Origin: Muribaculaceae bacterium
GTDB taxonomy: Bacteria; Bacteroidota; Bacteroidia; Bacteroidales; Muribaculaceae
Assembly: GCA_022510505.1 (NCBI GenBank)
Contig: JAFLTL010000006.1
Span: 33,867-97,866, forward strand
Reading direction: 5' to 3'
Length of the DNA: 64,000 nucleotides
The stretch's first letter is position 1. Every line of letters begins with the position of its first letter. Below, piece by piece: positions 45,533 through 54,624 of the stretch. The position numbers and the translations under genes are program-made. Under the pieces are notes generated by a model that was given only the letters and a program-made list of their open reading frames with translations, searched no databases and had not been told where the DNA came from.

Positions 45533-47119
45533 ATGATTTATCTTTACGATTATCTTGTTGTAGGATCAGGAATCGCCGGCATGAGTTTTGCTCTTAAAGT
45601 AGCAGGTGTTGATGGTGCTCGGGTAGCATTGGTGTGTAAATCCTCAATAGATGAAGCAAATACTGCTTTTGCTCAAGGAGGAGTTGCATCAGTAACCGAT
45701 CTTGAGAAAGATAATTTTGAAAAACATATAGAAGACACTTTAGTTGCCGGTGATTATCTAAATGATCCCGCTGCAGTCGAAAAGGTTGTAAAAGGTGCAC
45801 CTGAACAGATATCTCAATTATTAAAATGGGGTGTTAATTTTGACAAGAATGAGAAAGGTGAATTTGATCTTCATCGAGAGGGTGGACATTCTGAGTTTAG
45901 AATACTCCATCATGCCGACAACACAGGTTTCGAGATTCAGGAGAGTCTCATAGAGGCGGTTAGAAACAACCAATTTATAGATGTGTTTGAGGATCATTTC
46001 ACAATAGAGATAATAACCCAACATCATTTAGGAAAGAGGGTGACACGGCGTACCTCGGACATAACGTGTTATGGTGCCTATGTATTGGACTTGAAAACAA
46101 GTTCAGTAGATACATTCTTGTCTAAAGTAACAGTTATGGCAACTGGTGGAGTTGGAGCAGTTTATCTCACAACGACTAATCCACTTGTTTCGACAGGTGA
46201 CGGTATAGCAATGGTCTATCGTGCGAAAGGTACTGTGAAGGACATGGAATTCATTCAGTTTCATCCCACAGCTCTATTCCATCCCGGTGACCGCCCTTCC
46301 TTTCTTATAACTGAAGCAATGAGAGGTTATGGGGCTGTTCTAAGAAATAAGAAAGGAGAGGAATTCATGCATAAATATGATTCTCGTCTTTCTCTTGCTC
46401 CTAGGGATATAGTGGCCCGTGCAATAGACAATGAAATGAAAATTAGCGGCGATGACCATGTTTATTTGGATGTAACCCATAAAGATCCTGAAGAAACAAA
46501 GAGGCATTTCCCCAATATTTATAAGCATTGTTTGGAGTTGGGAATAGATATAACGAAAGACTATATACCTGTAGCACCGGCGGCTCACTATCTGTGTGGG
46601 GGTATCAAAGTTGATTTAAACGGGGAGTCTTCAATAAAGCATTTATATGCATTAGGTGAGTGTTCCTGCACCGGTTTGCACGGAGGAAACCGATTGGCCT
46701 CCAACTCTCTTATTGAAGCTGTAGTATATGCTGATTCAGCAGCCAAACATGCTATAGAGGAGGTAAAGCACATATCTTATCGAAATGATGTTCCAGAATG
46801 GAACGATGAGGGAACGAGTCATGCCGAAGAAATGGTTCTGATCACTCAAAGTATCAAAGAAGTCAATCAGATAATGGGCACCTACGTTGGAATCGTGAGA
46901 AGCAATCTTCGATTGGACAGAGCGTGGAATCGTCTTGACATACTTTATGAGGAGACAGAGAAATTGTTTAAACAATCGAAGGTCACTAGAGAGATTTGTG
47001 AATTGAGAAATATAATCAGTGTTGGATATCTGATAATGAGGCAAGCTAAGGAGAGAAAAGAGTCAAGAGGTTTGCATTATTCGGTTGATTATCCAAGGAA
47101 AGAAGAGAAGAGTGAATAA
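45533..47119 (+). CDS. nadB: L-aspartate oxidase
   Basis: The 528-residue flavoprotein makes iminoaspartate, the first step of NAD synthesis from aspartate. The FAD motif is VVGSGIAGMSFALKVA at the N-terminus, followed by ANTAFAQGGVASV, EFIQFHPTALF and PAAHYLCGGI. It belongs to the same superfamily as FrdA, but the order of motifs and the absence of a linked frdB-type gene make NadB clear. nadA and nadC are not adjacent. The 3' end overlaps the DUF4294 gene by 8 bp. Confidence 0.95.
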   Translation: MIYLYDYLVVGSGIAGMSFALKVAGVDGARVALVCKSSIDEANTAFAQGGVASVTDLEKDNFEKHIEDTLVAGDYLNDPAAVEKVVKGAPEQISQLLKWGVNFDKNEKGEFDLHREGGHSEFRILHHADNTGFEIQESLIEAVRNNQFIDVFEDHFTIEIITQHHLGKRVTRRTSDITCYGAYVLDLKTSSVDTFLSKVTVMATGGVGAVYLTTTNPLVSTGDGIAMVYRAKGTVKDMEFIQFHPTALFHPGDRPSFLITEAMRGYGAVLRNKKGEEFMHKYDSRLSLAPRDIVARAIDNEMKISGDDHVYLDVTHKDPEETKRHFPNIYKHCLELGIDITKDYIPVAPAAHYLCGGIKVDLNGESSIKHLYALGECSCTGLHGGNRLASNSLIEAVVYADSAAKHAIEEVKHISYRNDVPEWNDEGTSHAEEMVLITQSIKEVNQIMGTYVGIVRSNLRLDRAWNRLDILYEETEKLFKQSKVTREICELRNIISVGYLIMRQAKERKESRGLHYSVDYPRKEEKSE

Positions 47120-47768
47120 TAACTTTTTGAGATTTTTACTATCTGTCTTTTTCTTTGTAACCATAATCGGTAATGGTTGGGCAAAAGAAACGGAAGAAAA
47201 TAAACCGGGGGTGACATTGGAGCCCCGTTCTCCAAAACAAAAAGTGTTTCGCGGGAAATACCACACTGTAACCGATGAAGGAGACACTGTTCTTGTATTG
47301 GTTTTCAATCCAATTACGGTTTTTCCTCCAAATAAATTTAAGAATAAGAAACAAGAAGAATATTATTGGAGAACGGTAAGAGATGTGCGTAAAGCCTTAC
47401 CCTATGCCAAGCTTATATGCGAGACATTGATAGAGACCTATGAGTATATAGAAACTTTTCCTTCTCAGAAAGAAAGAGAGAAATATCTTAAGAAAATGGA
47501 GGGTGAAGTTTTCAATCAGTATAAACCTGTATTGAGAAAGTTTACGAAGAATCAGGCAAAACTGTTAGTCAAGCTAATACAAAGAGAGACAAATCAAAGT
47601 AGTTACGACATTTTGAAAGCTTTCTTAGGTACTTTCCGTGCAGGTTTTTGGCAAACCTTCGGACGATTTTTCGGGGTCAATCTTAAGGGACAGTATCATC
47701 CCGAGAGCGATGAAAATGATTCGATGATAGAACGAATATGCATAGCTATAGAACAGGGTTCGTTGTGA
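47112..47768 (+). CDS. DUF4294 domain-containing exported protein
   Basis: The 218-residue protein has an N-terminal signal sequence (FLRFLLSVFFFVTIIGNGWA). The body fits DUF4294: YYWRTVRDVRKALPYAKLICETLIETYEYIE-type helix, MEGEVFNQYKPVLRKFTKNQAKLLVKLI and a Phe/Gly-rich AFLGTFRAGFWQTFGRFFG. Function unknown; the family is typical of Bacteroidetes. The start is taken as GTG at 47112, overlapping nadB by 8 bp; a TTG at 47085 would give a longer overlap. Confidence 0.8.
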   Translation: MNNNFLRFLLSVFFFVTIIGNGWAKETEENKPGVTLEPRSPKQKVFRGKYHTVTDEGDTVLVLVFNPITVFPPNKFKNKKQEEYYWRTVRDVRKALPYAKLICETLIETYEYIETFPSQKEREKYLKKMEGEVFNQYKPVLRKFTKNQAKLLVKLIQRETNQSSYDILKAFLGTFRAGFWQTFGRFFGVNLKGQYHPESDENDSMIERICIAIEQGSL

Positions 47769-48154
47769 AAATTCTTAATCACAAATACACTATTCTGGTT
47801 GCCCTGTTGATTCTGTGGTTGACATTAGGACGTCCTCCTCGTCCTCCAAAGGCATTTTATTTATGGGAACACTCCGACAAGATTGTCCATGCAATTATGT
47901 TTGGTCTATTGTTTTTCGCAGCGTCTCTTGATTGGTTTTTGAGACATAGAAAAAAAAGACCTCTTTTGAAAAACGGTGTTTTTACTGAAATTTTTGCTTG
48001 GTGTGCACTTGCTGGGGCAGTAATAGAGTTGGTTCAGCCCTCGGTTGGACGTTCCAATGACCTCTTTGATTTTATAGCCGATGTGGCTGGTATTGTTGTG
48101 GCTTGGTTATTAACTCCATCAATCTTGAGACTATTAGGTCTCAAAGGGGAGTAG
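47765..48154 (+). CDS. VanZ-family membrane protein
   Basis: The protein has about 129 residues with three or four hydrophobic helices. The pattern LWEHSDKIVHAIMFGLLFFAAS followed by GAVIELVQPSVGRSNDLFDFIADVAGI is characteristic of VanZ-like proteins. Their function is mostly unknown apart from VanZ in teicoplanin resistance. GTG at 47765 overlaps the DUF4294 stop by 4 bp. It converges on mltG with only 7 bp between stops and no visible hairpin. Confidence 0.85.
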   Translation: MKILNHKYTILVALLILWLTLGRPPRPPKAFYLWEHSDKIVHAIMFGLLFFAASLDWFLRHRKKRPLLKNGVFTEIFAWCALAGAVIELVQPSVGRSNDLFDFIADVAGIVVAWLLTPSILRLLGLKGE

Positions 48155-48161
48155 AAGAAAC

Positions 48162-49178
48162 TTATCTAATCCCATGGGCATTAAGAGCAGCCCGATATTT
48201 GGCAGCATTGTTCTCATGCTCTTGGAGTGTCTTGGCAAAATTATGTCGACCTGAAAAGTCCTCTTTTGCACACATATAAATAAAGTCATGGTTTGGAGCA
48301 TTGAGGACTGCATCGATGGTCGAAGCTTCGGGCATTCTTATAGGGCCAGGTGGCAAACCGTTATTCAAATAAGTGTTATAGGGTGATTCTGTTTGCAGAT
48401 GTTTCTGCAGAATACGTCGCAGAGTGAAATCTCCAACGGCATATTTGACAGTAGGGTCAGCTTGGAGTCTCATTCCTCGGTCAAGACGGTTCAAGTATAA
48501 ACGTGCGACAATAGGGCGTTCATCATTCTTGTTAGTTTCTTCCTCTACAATCGAGGCCAAGGTGACAACCTGCTGAGGAGTTAAACCAAGTTTCTTGGCT
48601 TTCTTTTGACGGTCGGAATTCCAGAAACTATCATAGTACCCAAGAAGGCGATTAACAGTTTTGGAAGGGGATGTCAACCAATAGAATTCATAGGTGTCGG
48701 GGAGAAAAGCACCAATGAAATTAGCTTGATTGAAGCCGTGTTGAGGAAGAATGGAGTCACATGTTTCAAGAAAATCCTTTGTGGAGAAATTGAGTTGATT
48801 CGCTAAACGAGGCCCAAGTTCTTCAAAAAGTCTAATATTGTTGAATGTTACCTTAATTGGTGTTTGATTGCCTCTCTTAATTGTGCGGGCTATTTCAAGT
48901 ACTTTAGAGCCTGGTTTAATTTTATAAGCACCTGGGGCAACTGAAGGGTTTCCTCTCATTACAGTCCAAATTTCATGAACAGTTTTACCATATTCATGAC
49001 CAAGAGACCCTTTAAGAATTTCTAATATGTCTTCTTCGGAAGATTCTGGGGGAATTTTTATCCAAGTATCAGCTTCAGCCTCAAACCCACGATTTATTTT
49101 TTCCCAAAATGTTGCTCCGGCCCAAACAAGAGCGCATAGAAAAACAGCAACAACGAAATAAACATGTTTCTTCTGCAT
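48162..49178 (-). CDS. mltG: Endolytic murein transglycosylase
   Basis: The 338-residue protein has one N-terminal membrane helix (about 5-24). A LysM-like YceG segment precedes the catalytic region LASIVEEETNKNDERPIVARLYLNRL, which holds the catalytic Glu in EEET. LQADPTVKYAVG and GLPPGPIRMPEASTIDAVLN complete the family signature. MltG cleaves nascent glycan strands and sets their length. It lies 13 bp after the outer-membrane gene at 49192, so it probably shares the hisS transcript. Confidence 0.95.
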   Translation of the reverse strand: MQKKHVYFVVAVFLCALVWAGATFWEKINRGFEAEADTWIKIPPESSEEDILEILKGSLGHEYGKTVHEIWTVMRGNPSVAPGAYKIKPGSKVLEIARTIKRGNQTPIKVTFNNIRLFEELGPRLANQLNFSTKDFLETCDSILPQHGFNQANFIGAFLPDTYEFYWLTSPSKTVNRLLGYYDSFWNSDRQKKAKKLGLTPQQVVTLASIVEEETNKNDERPIVARLYLNRLDRGMRLQADPTVKYAVGDFTLRRILQKHLQTESPYNTYLNNGLPPGPIRMPEASTIDAVLNAPNHDFIYMCAKEDFSGRHNFAKTLQEHENNAAKYRAALNAHGIR

Positions 49179-49191
49179 TCCGTAGGATTAA

Positions 49192-49800
49192 TCAGAAATA
49201 ACGGAGTACACTAATAGACCACATTTTTTCACGAGCGCTGAAATCATCGAGTTTTACGGTTTTGACTGCATAGGTCATACCCCAGTTGTAGCCGCCTTTA
49301 ATTTGCCAAACCTTAAATATTTCAACACCTAAACCAACTTGAAGACCCAGATAACATCCAGCATAATAGAGTGCGGGAAGTTTGCTGTGGGACAACAGAA
49401 AAGAGAATGTTGGACCTCCATAGACAAAGGGAGCTACATAATCTTCAAGTCCATTCATTCTTGTCCATTTGAATTTTAAATTAAGAGGTATATCTAAATA
49501 ATGCAAGAATGACCGTTCGTTTCCGTATCCCTCGGATGACCAAATTTGTTTTTCTCCTAAATGTAGATTGGCTCCTTTCATACTGTAAACAGCGCCTATG
49601 TCCAGGCCGAATCCTAATCCAGGAAACATCAACTCACCCATAACTCCGAGATCAAATCCCGAAACACTGTTTACTGTGATAAGGTCTTGCTTAAAATAAA
49701 GATTAGAATTATTATATCCTGCAACCGCAGCATATCGGAATTGAGCGAATGCGGTGTTTGTTGCCATTAAAATGGCAATTATGAGAAGAAATTTTTTCAT
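49192..49800 (-). CDS. Small outer-membrane beta-barrel protein
   Basis: The 202-residue protein has a signal peptide ([20 protein letters not shown]) and about eight amphipathic strands with aromatic ends ([54 protein letters not shown]). It ends in a terminal aromatic (SVLRYF). It is of the PorT/OMP_b-brl_2 type common in Bacteroidetes. It overlaps hisS by 4 bp. Ligand unknown. Confidence 0.85.
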   Translation of the reverse strand: MKKFLLIIAILMATNTAFAQFRYAAVAGYNNSNLYFKQDLITVNSVSGFDLGVMGELMFPGLGFGLDIGAVYSMKGANLHLGEKQIWSSEGYGNERSFLHYLDIPLNLKFKWTRMNGLEDYVAPFVYGGPTFSFLLSHSKLPALYYAGCYLGLQVGLGVEIFKVWQIKGGYNWGMTYAVKTVKLDDFSAREKMWSISVLRYF

Positions 49801-51164
49801 TTTGCTAATTTCTCGATAAGTTCCTCCAGAGTATACTTGTTCTGAGAAGAGTTCTCCATATCCTTTACAACAATCAGGTTCTCTTTAATTTCCTCTTCGC
49901 CAACAATCGCAACAAATTTTATATTACGAGCTGATGCATAGGATAATTGTTTCTTTAACTTGACTGCATCGGGATAGATTTCACATGTAAGGCCGGCGTT
50001 TCTCAGCTTCTTCATGATTTTGAAAACAACCTGAGATTCTTTTTCTCCGAAATTTACAAACAGGATTTCATTATGAGCCTGCGATTCTGCAGGGTATAGA
50101 TCCAACATGTTCATGACATCATAAATCCTGTCGGCTCCGAATGATATTCCAACCCCTGAAACATCGGAAAGTCCGAATATTCCTGTCAGGTTATCATATC
50201 TTCCACCTCCGGTAATGCTTCCAATCTCAACATCTCGTGCTTTGACCTCAATAATTGAACCGGTGTAGTAATTCAATCCTCGGGCAAGCGAAACATCAAG
50301 ATCAATCCCTGCTCTTAACCCGATGTTTTCAGAAATGGACAATACCTTTTCAATTTCCGAAATGCCTTTTGTTCCGGTTTCTGAATCTTTTAGAATTTTC
50401 TTGAGGGTCTCAATCCTGTCAATATTATTGCCCTTAATCTTAAGTATCGGCTTTAATTTATTAATCGAGTTGTGTGATAAGCCTCTTTCTTTTAGTTCTT
50501 CGTTGACTTTGTCGATGCCAATCTTGTCGATTTTGTCAATAGCCACCGTTATATCGGTCAGCCTATCGGGTTCGCCAATTATTTCTGCAATTCCGGCAAG
50601 AATTTTTCGGTTGTTGAGTTTGATTATTGTCCTGATGCCTAAACGAGCAAAAACCTCGTCAATTAATTGGATAAGCTCCACTTCATTATATAAGGAATCG
50701 GATCCTATTATGTCGGCATCACATTGATAGAATTCGCGATATCTTCCTTTCTGGGGTCTATCGGCTCGCCATACAGGCTGAATTTGATATCTTTTGAAGG
50801 GAAATTGAATTTCATCGCGATGTTGGACAACGAATCTAGCGAAAGGGACTGTCAAGTCATATCTCAGTCCCTTTTCGCTGATTTTTGTTGTCAATGGTCC
50901 CAATTCCTTATTTTCCCATAAGGAGTTGTCGACGTTTTTCAGGAAATCTCCTGAGTTTAATATTTTAAAAAGCAACTTGTCACCTTCTTCTCCATATTTT
51001 CCCATTAGCGTAGAAAGATTCTCGATGGAGGGAGTTTCGATTTGATTGAACCCGAATAGACGGAACACTCCTTTGATTGTGTCGAAAATATAATTTCGAC
51101 GTTCCATCTCAATTGGAGAGAAGTCTCTAGTTCCTTTGGGTATGGATGGTTTATAAGTTGCCAT
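49797..51164 (-). CDS. hisS: Histidyl-tRNA synthetase
   Basis: The 455-residue class II enzyme shows motif 1 region [19 protein letters not shown], motif 2 [11 protein letters not shown] with [19 protein letters not shown], the histidine-specific [12 protein letters not shown] and [11 protein letters not shown], and a C-terminal anticodon-binding domain ([12 protein letters not shown] onward). It follows the TlpA-like gene by 15 bp and overlaps the small OMP gene by 4 bp. Confidence 0.97.
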   Translation of the reverse strand: MATYKPSIPKGTRDFSPIEMERRNYIFDTIKGVFRLFGFNQIETPSIENLSTLMGKYGEEGDKLLFKILNSGDFLKNVDNSLWENKELGPLTTKISEKGLRYDLTVPFARFVVQHRDEIQFPFKRYQIQPVWRADRPQKGRYREFYQCDADIIGSDSLYNEVELIQLIDEVFARLGIRTIIKLNNRKILAGIAEIIGEPDRLTDITVAIDKIDKIGIDKVNEELKERGLSHNSINKLKPILKIKGNNIDRIETLKKILKDSETGTKGISEIEKVLSISENIGLRAGIDLDVSLARGLNYYTGSIIEVKARDVEIGSITGGGRYDNLTGIFGLSDVSGVGISFGADRIYDVMNMLDLYPAESQAHNEILFVNFGEKESQVVFKIMKKLRNAGLTCEIYPDAVKLKKQLSYASARNIKFVAIVGEEEIKENLIVVKDMENSSQNKYTLEELIEKLAK

Positions 51165-51179
51165 TACTGATAGATTGGT

Positions 51180-52220
51180 TTATTTGGTCATTGCCTGAGC
51201 TACTGCAGCTTTAAGTTCCTCGCCCTGTTTGTTACGACTAACAATAACGCCATTAGGATCTATCAGGAAGATTGAAGGGATACCGAGAATGCCATACATG
51301 TCGGTTGGAACAGTTTTTGCATCAATAATCACGGGCCATGTAATTTCCAATTCTTCGATGGCTTTCTTTGTATCGTCGGGTTCATCCCAAACAGCGACAC
51401 CAACCACATCAAGTCCTTTAGGACCCCATTCTTTCAGAATTTCTTTTATTACCGGGATTTCACGACGGCATGGACCACACCAGCTTGCCCAAAAATCAAC
51501 GAGAGTATAATGTCCGGGGACCATCAGGTCGCTGAGTTTTGTAGTTTTCCCGTCATAGGTTATTTCAAAGTCCTTATAGGGTTGTCCTTCGGCAGTTTCA
51601 GCGGCAACGAGTTTTTGCTGATATATTTTATTGAGTTTCGAATACTTATTCAACGAAGGATACTGGTCCATTTTACTCTTGATTTCATCAGCCGTGAGAT
51701 CATAGGCATTGCTGATAAGCAAAGTTGCTCCTACAGGGTTATCAAGATTGGCAGCAATCAGACTGTCTTCATAAGCTTTGAATTGATTGGAGATTTCTTC
51801 AGCTTTAGTTTCGGCTTCGGGGTCTTCTTCCTCAATTGTTGAAATTTTGTCATACATCATAGCCTGGGCATCGTAATAACTTCCGAGCAAATCATTTAGT
51901 GGTGTCCCCGAAACTTTTGCGCGCGGTTGAAGCAAAATGTCACCTGGTTCAAGCACAACATAGCCGGCAGAACGACCACCTATTCTAACTTGTACCAATT
52001 CAGGTGTTGAAATTGTATCGCTGAAAATAAAGCCTCCATTCTCTACGGTTCCGGTTGCGATTGTATCACCGTTGGAGAATGAAATTAAAAGCACTGTGCT
52101 GTTGTTGCTCTTTTCATCAAATTCACCCTTTAGGTTATAACGACTTTCCTGCTTGGAACATGAGGAGACCATTGCACCTATCGCCACACCTGCTAAAGCA
52201 AGTTTAGTAAATGTTTTCAT
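51180..52220 (-). CDS. TlpA-family thiol-disulfide lipoprotein
   Basis: The 346-residue lipoprotein has a lipobox ending MVSSC (Cys21). A DUF4369-like N-terminal beta domain (about 28-120; YNLKGEFDEKSNNSTVLLIS) and a helical linker follow. The C-terminal thioredoxin fold has WASWCGPCRREIPVIKEI and a cis-Pro loop GIPSIFLIDPNG. Such proteins reduce or isomerise disulfides or serve cytochrome maturation in the periplasm. It has its own predicted promoter and is followed by hisS. Confidence 0.92.
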   Translation of the reverse strand: MKTFTKLALAGVAIGAMVSSCSKQESRYNLKGEFDEKSNNSTVLLISFSNGDTIATGTVENGGFIFSDTISTPELVQVRIGGRSAGYVVLEPGDILLQPRAKVSGTPLNDLLGSYYDAQAMMYDKISTIEEEDPEAETKAEEISNQFKAYEDSLIAANLDNPVGATLLISNAYDLTADEIKSKMDQYPSLNKYSKLNKIYQQKLVAAETAEGQPYKDFEITYDGKTTKLSDLMVPGHYTLVDFWASWCGPCRREIPVIKEILKEWGPKGLDVVGVAVWDEPDDTKKAIEELEITWPVIIDAKTVPTDMYGILGIPSIFLIDPNGVIVSRNKQGEELKAAVAQAMTK

Positions 52221-52250
52221 GTTTGTATATTTATAGTTTAATATTTAATG

Positions 52251-52258
52251 CAAAGCTA
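52251..52258 (-). promoter_or_regulatory. Predicted -7 element upstream of the TlpA-like gene
   Basis: On the minus strand this reads TAGCTTTG, an exact TAnnTTTG match. The best upstream TTTG (52271-52274) is only 12 bases away, so the -33 element is not convincing. The implied transcript would start about 24 bases before the ATG at 52220. Confidence 0.45.
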
Positions 52259-52301
52259 ATCAATATCTCTCAAAGATTTTATAATTATTTCAAAATAATA
52301 G

Positions 52302-53822
52302 TTATAAGTTGTCGGGGTCACTGTCAAAATTACGTGGGTCCAATTGGAATTTTGGAACTACATCGTTGTTCTTGTCTCTATAATTATTTATAAGTTCATT
52401 AAACTGTTCGATGTCCAATGTAGGGGGAACACCCATCGGCTCGAGCTCAATGTTTGTGCCATCGGGATAAATACCAATCAGTTCTTGGGTTCTTTCCTGC
52501 CAGTCCCTATTAAGAGAAAGAGGATTTACTTCTTTCTCAAAACTATCAAATAAATTCTGTCGAGCAGTTCCTATAAGTGACTGTCCCTTTACATCTTTAA
52601 ATAGTTTCTCGAGTAAGTCAAGATAGTCCAATCCGTTATCATCATTCATCAAGATTATTGAGGAAGGAGGGACTTGTAAAAGTGTGACTTGGGTTACTCC
52701 ATTAAAGGTAAAGACGTCCATTACTCTGAAAAAGTCGTTATAATGAAAGATATTCAACTCCCATAATGTCAGCTCTATATTGTCGATTGCAATTTCAGGT
52801 ATTTCAAATAATGGTACTGCATGTGAGGACATAATAAGGAATCTAACCTTAACACCATCCGCAGGTTTTTCAAGTTTTTGGGTGACATCGCAAAAGAATC
52901 CGGCCCGTATAAAACAACCAGGTTGATAAGATTCCAAGTTGGGTATATCTTTAAATGTATCCCGATAATAAAATTTGAGATCGCTGAATATCCATTTGGC
53001 GACTCTGCTCAGATAATCCTCCTGATCAATTACAGGAACGGGTGGCAGATGCCTCTGAAAAGAATCATAAAGTCCTCCATGGCTAGAAATTATAAATGGA
53101 TTACCGTTAGCGAATGCAAGGAAGTGAGTTTCATCAAGAGGTCGAATCTCCGTGAACTGAGGCGGAAAAAGGGTTATGCCACTTTTATGTTGAACTCCAA
53201 AGAGTCGAAGAGTTGGAGTGGTAGCCGTCTTTCTAATTGTGACCGCCGATATATTATATTCGGTGTCATGAACTGAGTACAGCCGATAGTAGGGTAAAGC
53301 TATGCCAGGGTCTTTTGAAAGTAAATAAGTTATTCGTTCCCTGTCTACAACATGGGCAATGAAATCGCCTTCAAATTTCATTCGAAGATCGAATTCACAA
53401 GCATTGAGATGATCATAATACCACCCCATAGAAAGACGTAGGTTTGCAATTTGTTGCTCACCTGGCAGCGGACAGTTGAAAACGAGCAAACCGTTATCTA
53501 CCTCGTCAATCCATTCGGGCATTCTTATCCTTTTAACAAATCGAAAATCAGGATAATAATCCATTAGATTTTTGTCGACAATATGAGTTATGAAAAACTT
53601 CATGTGCTCAATTGTCACGTCGTCTAACCCAGAATCGAAAATTGATATTTTTTCATTGAAATCTTCTAGTGAAAAAACAGCTCTCACTTTCATTCCCCTC
53701 TTGACTCCTTCCCAATCATTGGCTTTTAAATAGGAATAAAGCCCAAGTTCTTTTGGAACCTGGGCAAAATATCCGATAGCAAATCGTCCTTCAGGATCAA
53801 TATATACTGAGTCGGGTTTCAT
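52302..53822 (-). CDS. Uncharacterised 506-residue protein downstream of lpxA
   Basis: I do not recognise the family. The protein is soluble with no signal peptide, lipobox or membrane helix. It looks like mixed beta/alpha segments (YIDPEGRFAIGYFAQVPKELG at the start, ITHIVDKNLMDYYPDFRFV, VKVRFLIMSSHAVPLFEIPEI, TQVTLLQVPPSSIILMNDDNG) and a charged, Asp/Asn-rich C-terminus. The start ATG overlaps the lpxA stop by 4 bp, which indicates coupling. Coding bias is normal for the region. A link to lipid A is only a contextual guess. Confidence 0.75.
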   Translation of the reverse strand: MKPDSVYIDPEGRFAIGYFAQVPKELGLYSYLKANDWEGVKRGMKVRAVFSLEDFNEKISIFDSGLDDVTIEHMKFFITHIVDKNLMDYYPDFRFVKRIRMPEWIDEVDNGLLVFNCPLPGEQQIANLRLSMGWYYDHLNACEFDLRMKFEGDFIAHVVDRERITYLLSKDPGIALPYYRLYSVHDTEYNISAVTIRKTATTPTLRLFGVQHKSGITLFPPQFTEIRPLDETHFLAFANGNPFIISSHGGLYDSFQRHLPPVPVIDQEDYLSRVAKWIFSDLKFYYRDTFKDIPNLESYQPGCFIRAGFFCDVTQKLEKPADGVKVRFLIMSSHAVPLFEIPEIAIDNIELTLWELNIFHYNDFFRVMDVFTFNGVTQVTLLQVPPSSIILMNDDNGLDYLDLLEKLFKDVKGQSLIGTARQNLFDSFEKEVNPLSLNRDWQERTQELIGIYPDGTNIELEPMGVPPTLDIEQFNELINNYRDKNNDVVPKFQLDPRNFDSDPDNL

Positions 53823-54604
53823 TCAAGGTCAACTTGTGTGGCAACAATTATCAAGTTGTTGTTTCTGATAAAGCTGACGATTTCATCACGGAGGTTACTT
53901 GGTTTGACATCTGATTCGACTCGTTGCAATGCGTTGAAAACCGATGAACCGCTCTGATAAATGTGGCGATAAGCCTTTGCAACATCATCAATCTGGTCGT
54001 CGGTGAATCCCTGCTTCCTCATAACATAGGCATTAACTCCGTAGTATCTCACGGGGTTATGTGCGACGATGACATAGGGTGGGACATTTCCTGAAATTCT
54101 ACATCCTCCTTTGACAAGTGCCCATTTCCCAATTTTCGACCCTTCGTGCATGATAGAATTACTTGAAAGGATAACGTTTTCGTCAACCTCAACATTTCCA
54201 CCAAAGGTGACACCATTTCCGATAACGCTGTGTCCTGCAATCTGACTGTCGTGTCCAATGTGGGTCTCGGCCATTATGAATGTGTTATTGCCAATTCGCG
54301 TGCCTCCATCCGTTTTAATGCCTCGATTAATTATGACATGTTCTCTAATAACATTATTGTCACCTATAAAACAGAATGTTTTTTCTCCTTTCCAACGGAA
54401 GTCTTGAGGATCAGCACCGATAATCGCTCCTTGGTAGACCTTATTGTTCTTTCCCAATTTCGAACCCGTTATAATGCTTGCATAGGGCATGATTTCGCAA
54501 TTGTCTCCAATCTCTACGCCGGCGTCAATGAATGAGAACGGATGAATCTTAACATTTTCCCCTAATTTAGCCGAAGGGTCAACATGTGCTAAAGGTGATA
54601 TCAT
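53819..54604 (-). CDS. lpxA: UDP-N-acetylglucosamine acyltransferase
   Basis: The 261-residue left-handed beta-helix protein catalyses the first step of lipid A synthesis. Hexapeptide repeats fill residues 1-190 (VDPSAKLGENVKIHPFSFID, ADPQDFRWKGE). The catalytic His lies in ETHIGHDSQIAGHS and the C-terminal helical domain begins near NAYVMRKQGFTDDQI. Length and motifs are normal for LpxA. lpxC/fabZ and lpxD are not nearby; instead it follows the efflux TolC gene by 20 bp and precedes the unknown 506-residue gene with a 4-bp overlap. Confidence 0.95.
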   Translation of the reverse strand: MISPLAHVDPSAKLGENVKIHPFSFIDAGVEIGDNCEIMPYASIITGSKLGKNNKVYQGAIIGADPQDFRWKGEKTFCFIGDNNVIREHVIINRGIKTDGGTRIGNNTFIMAETHIGHDSQIAGHSVIGNGVTFGGNVEVDENVILSSNSIMHEGSKIGKWALVKGGCRISGNVPPYVIVAHNPVRYYGVNAYVMRKQGFTDDQIDDVAKAYRHIYQSGSSVFNALQRVESDVKPSNLRDEIVSFIRNNNLIIVATQVDLE

Positions 54605-54624
54605 GGGACTATAGATTTAAGGTG

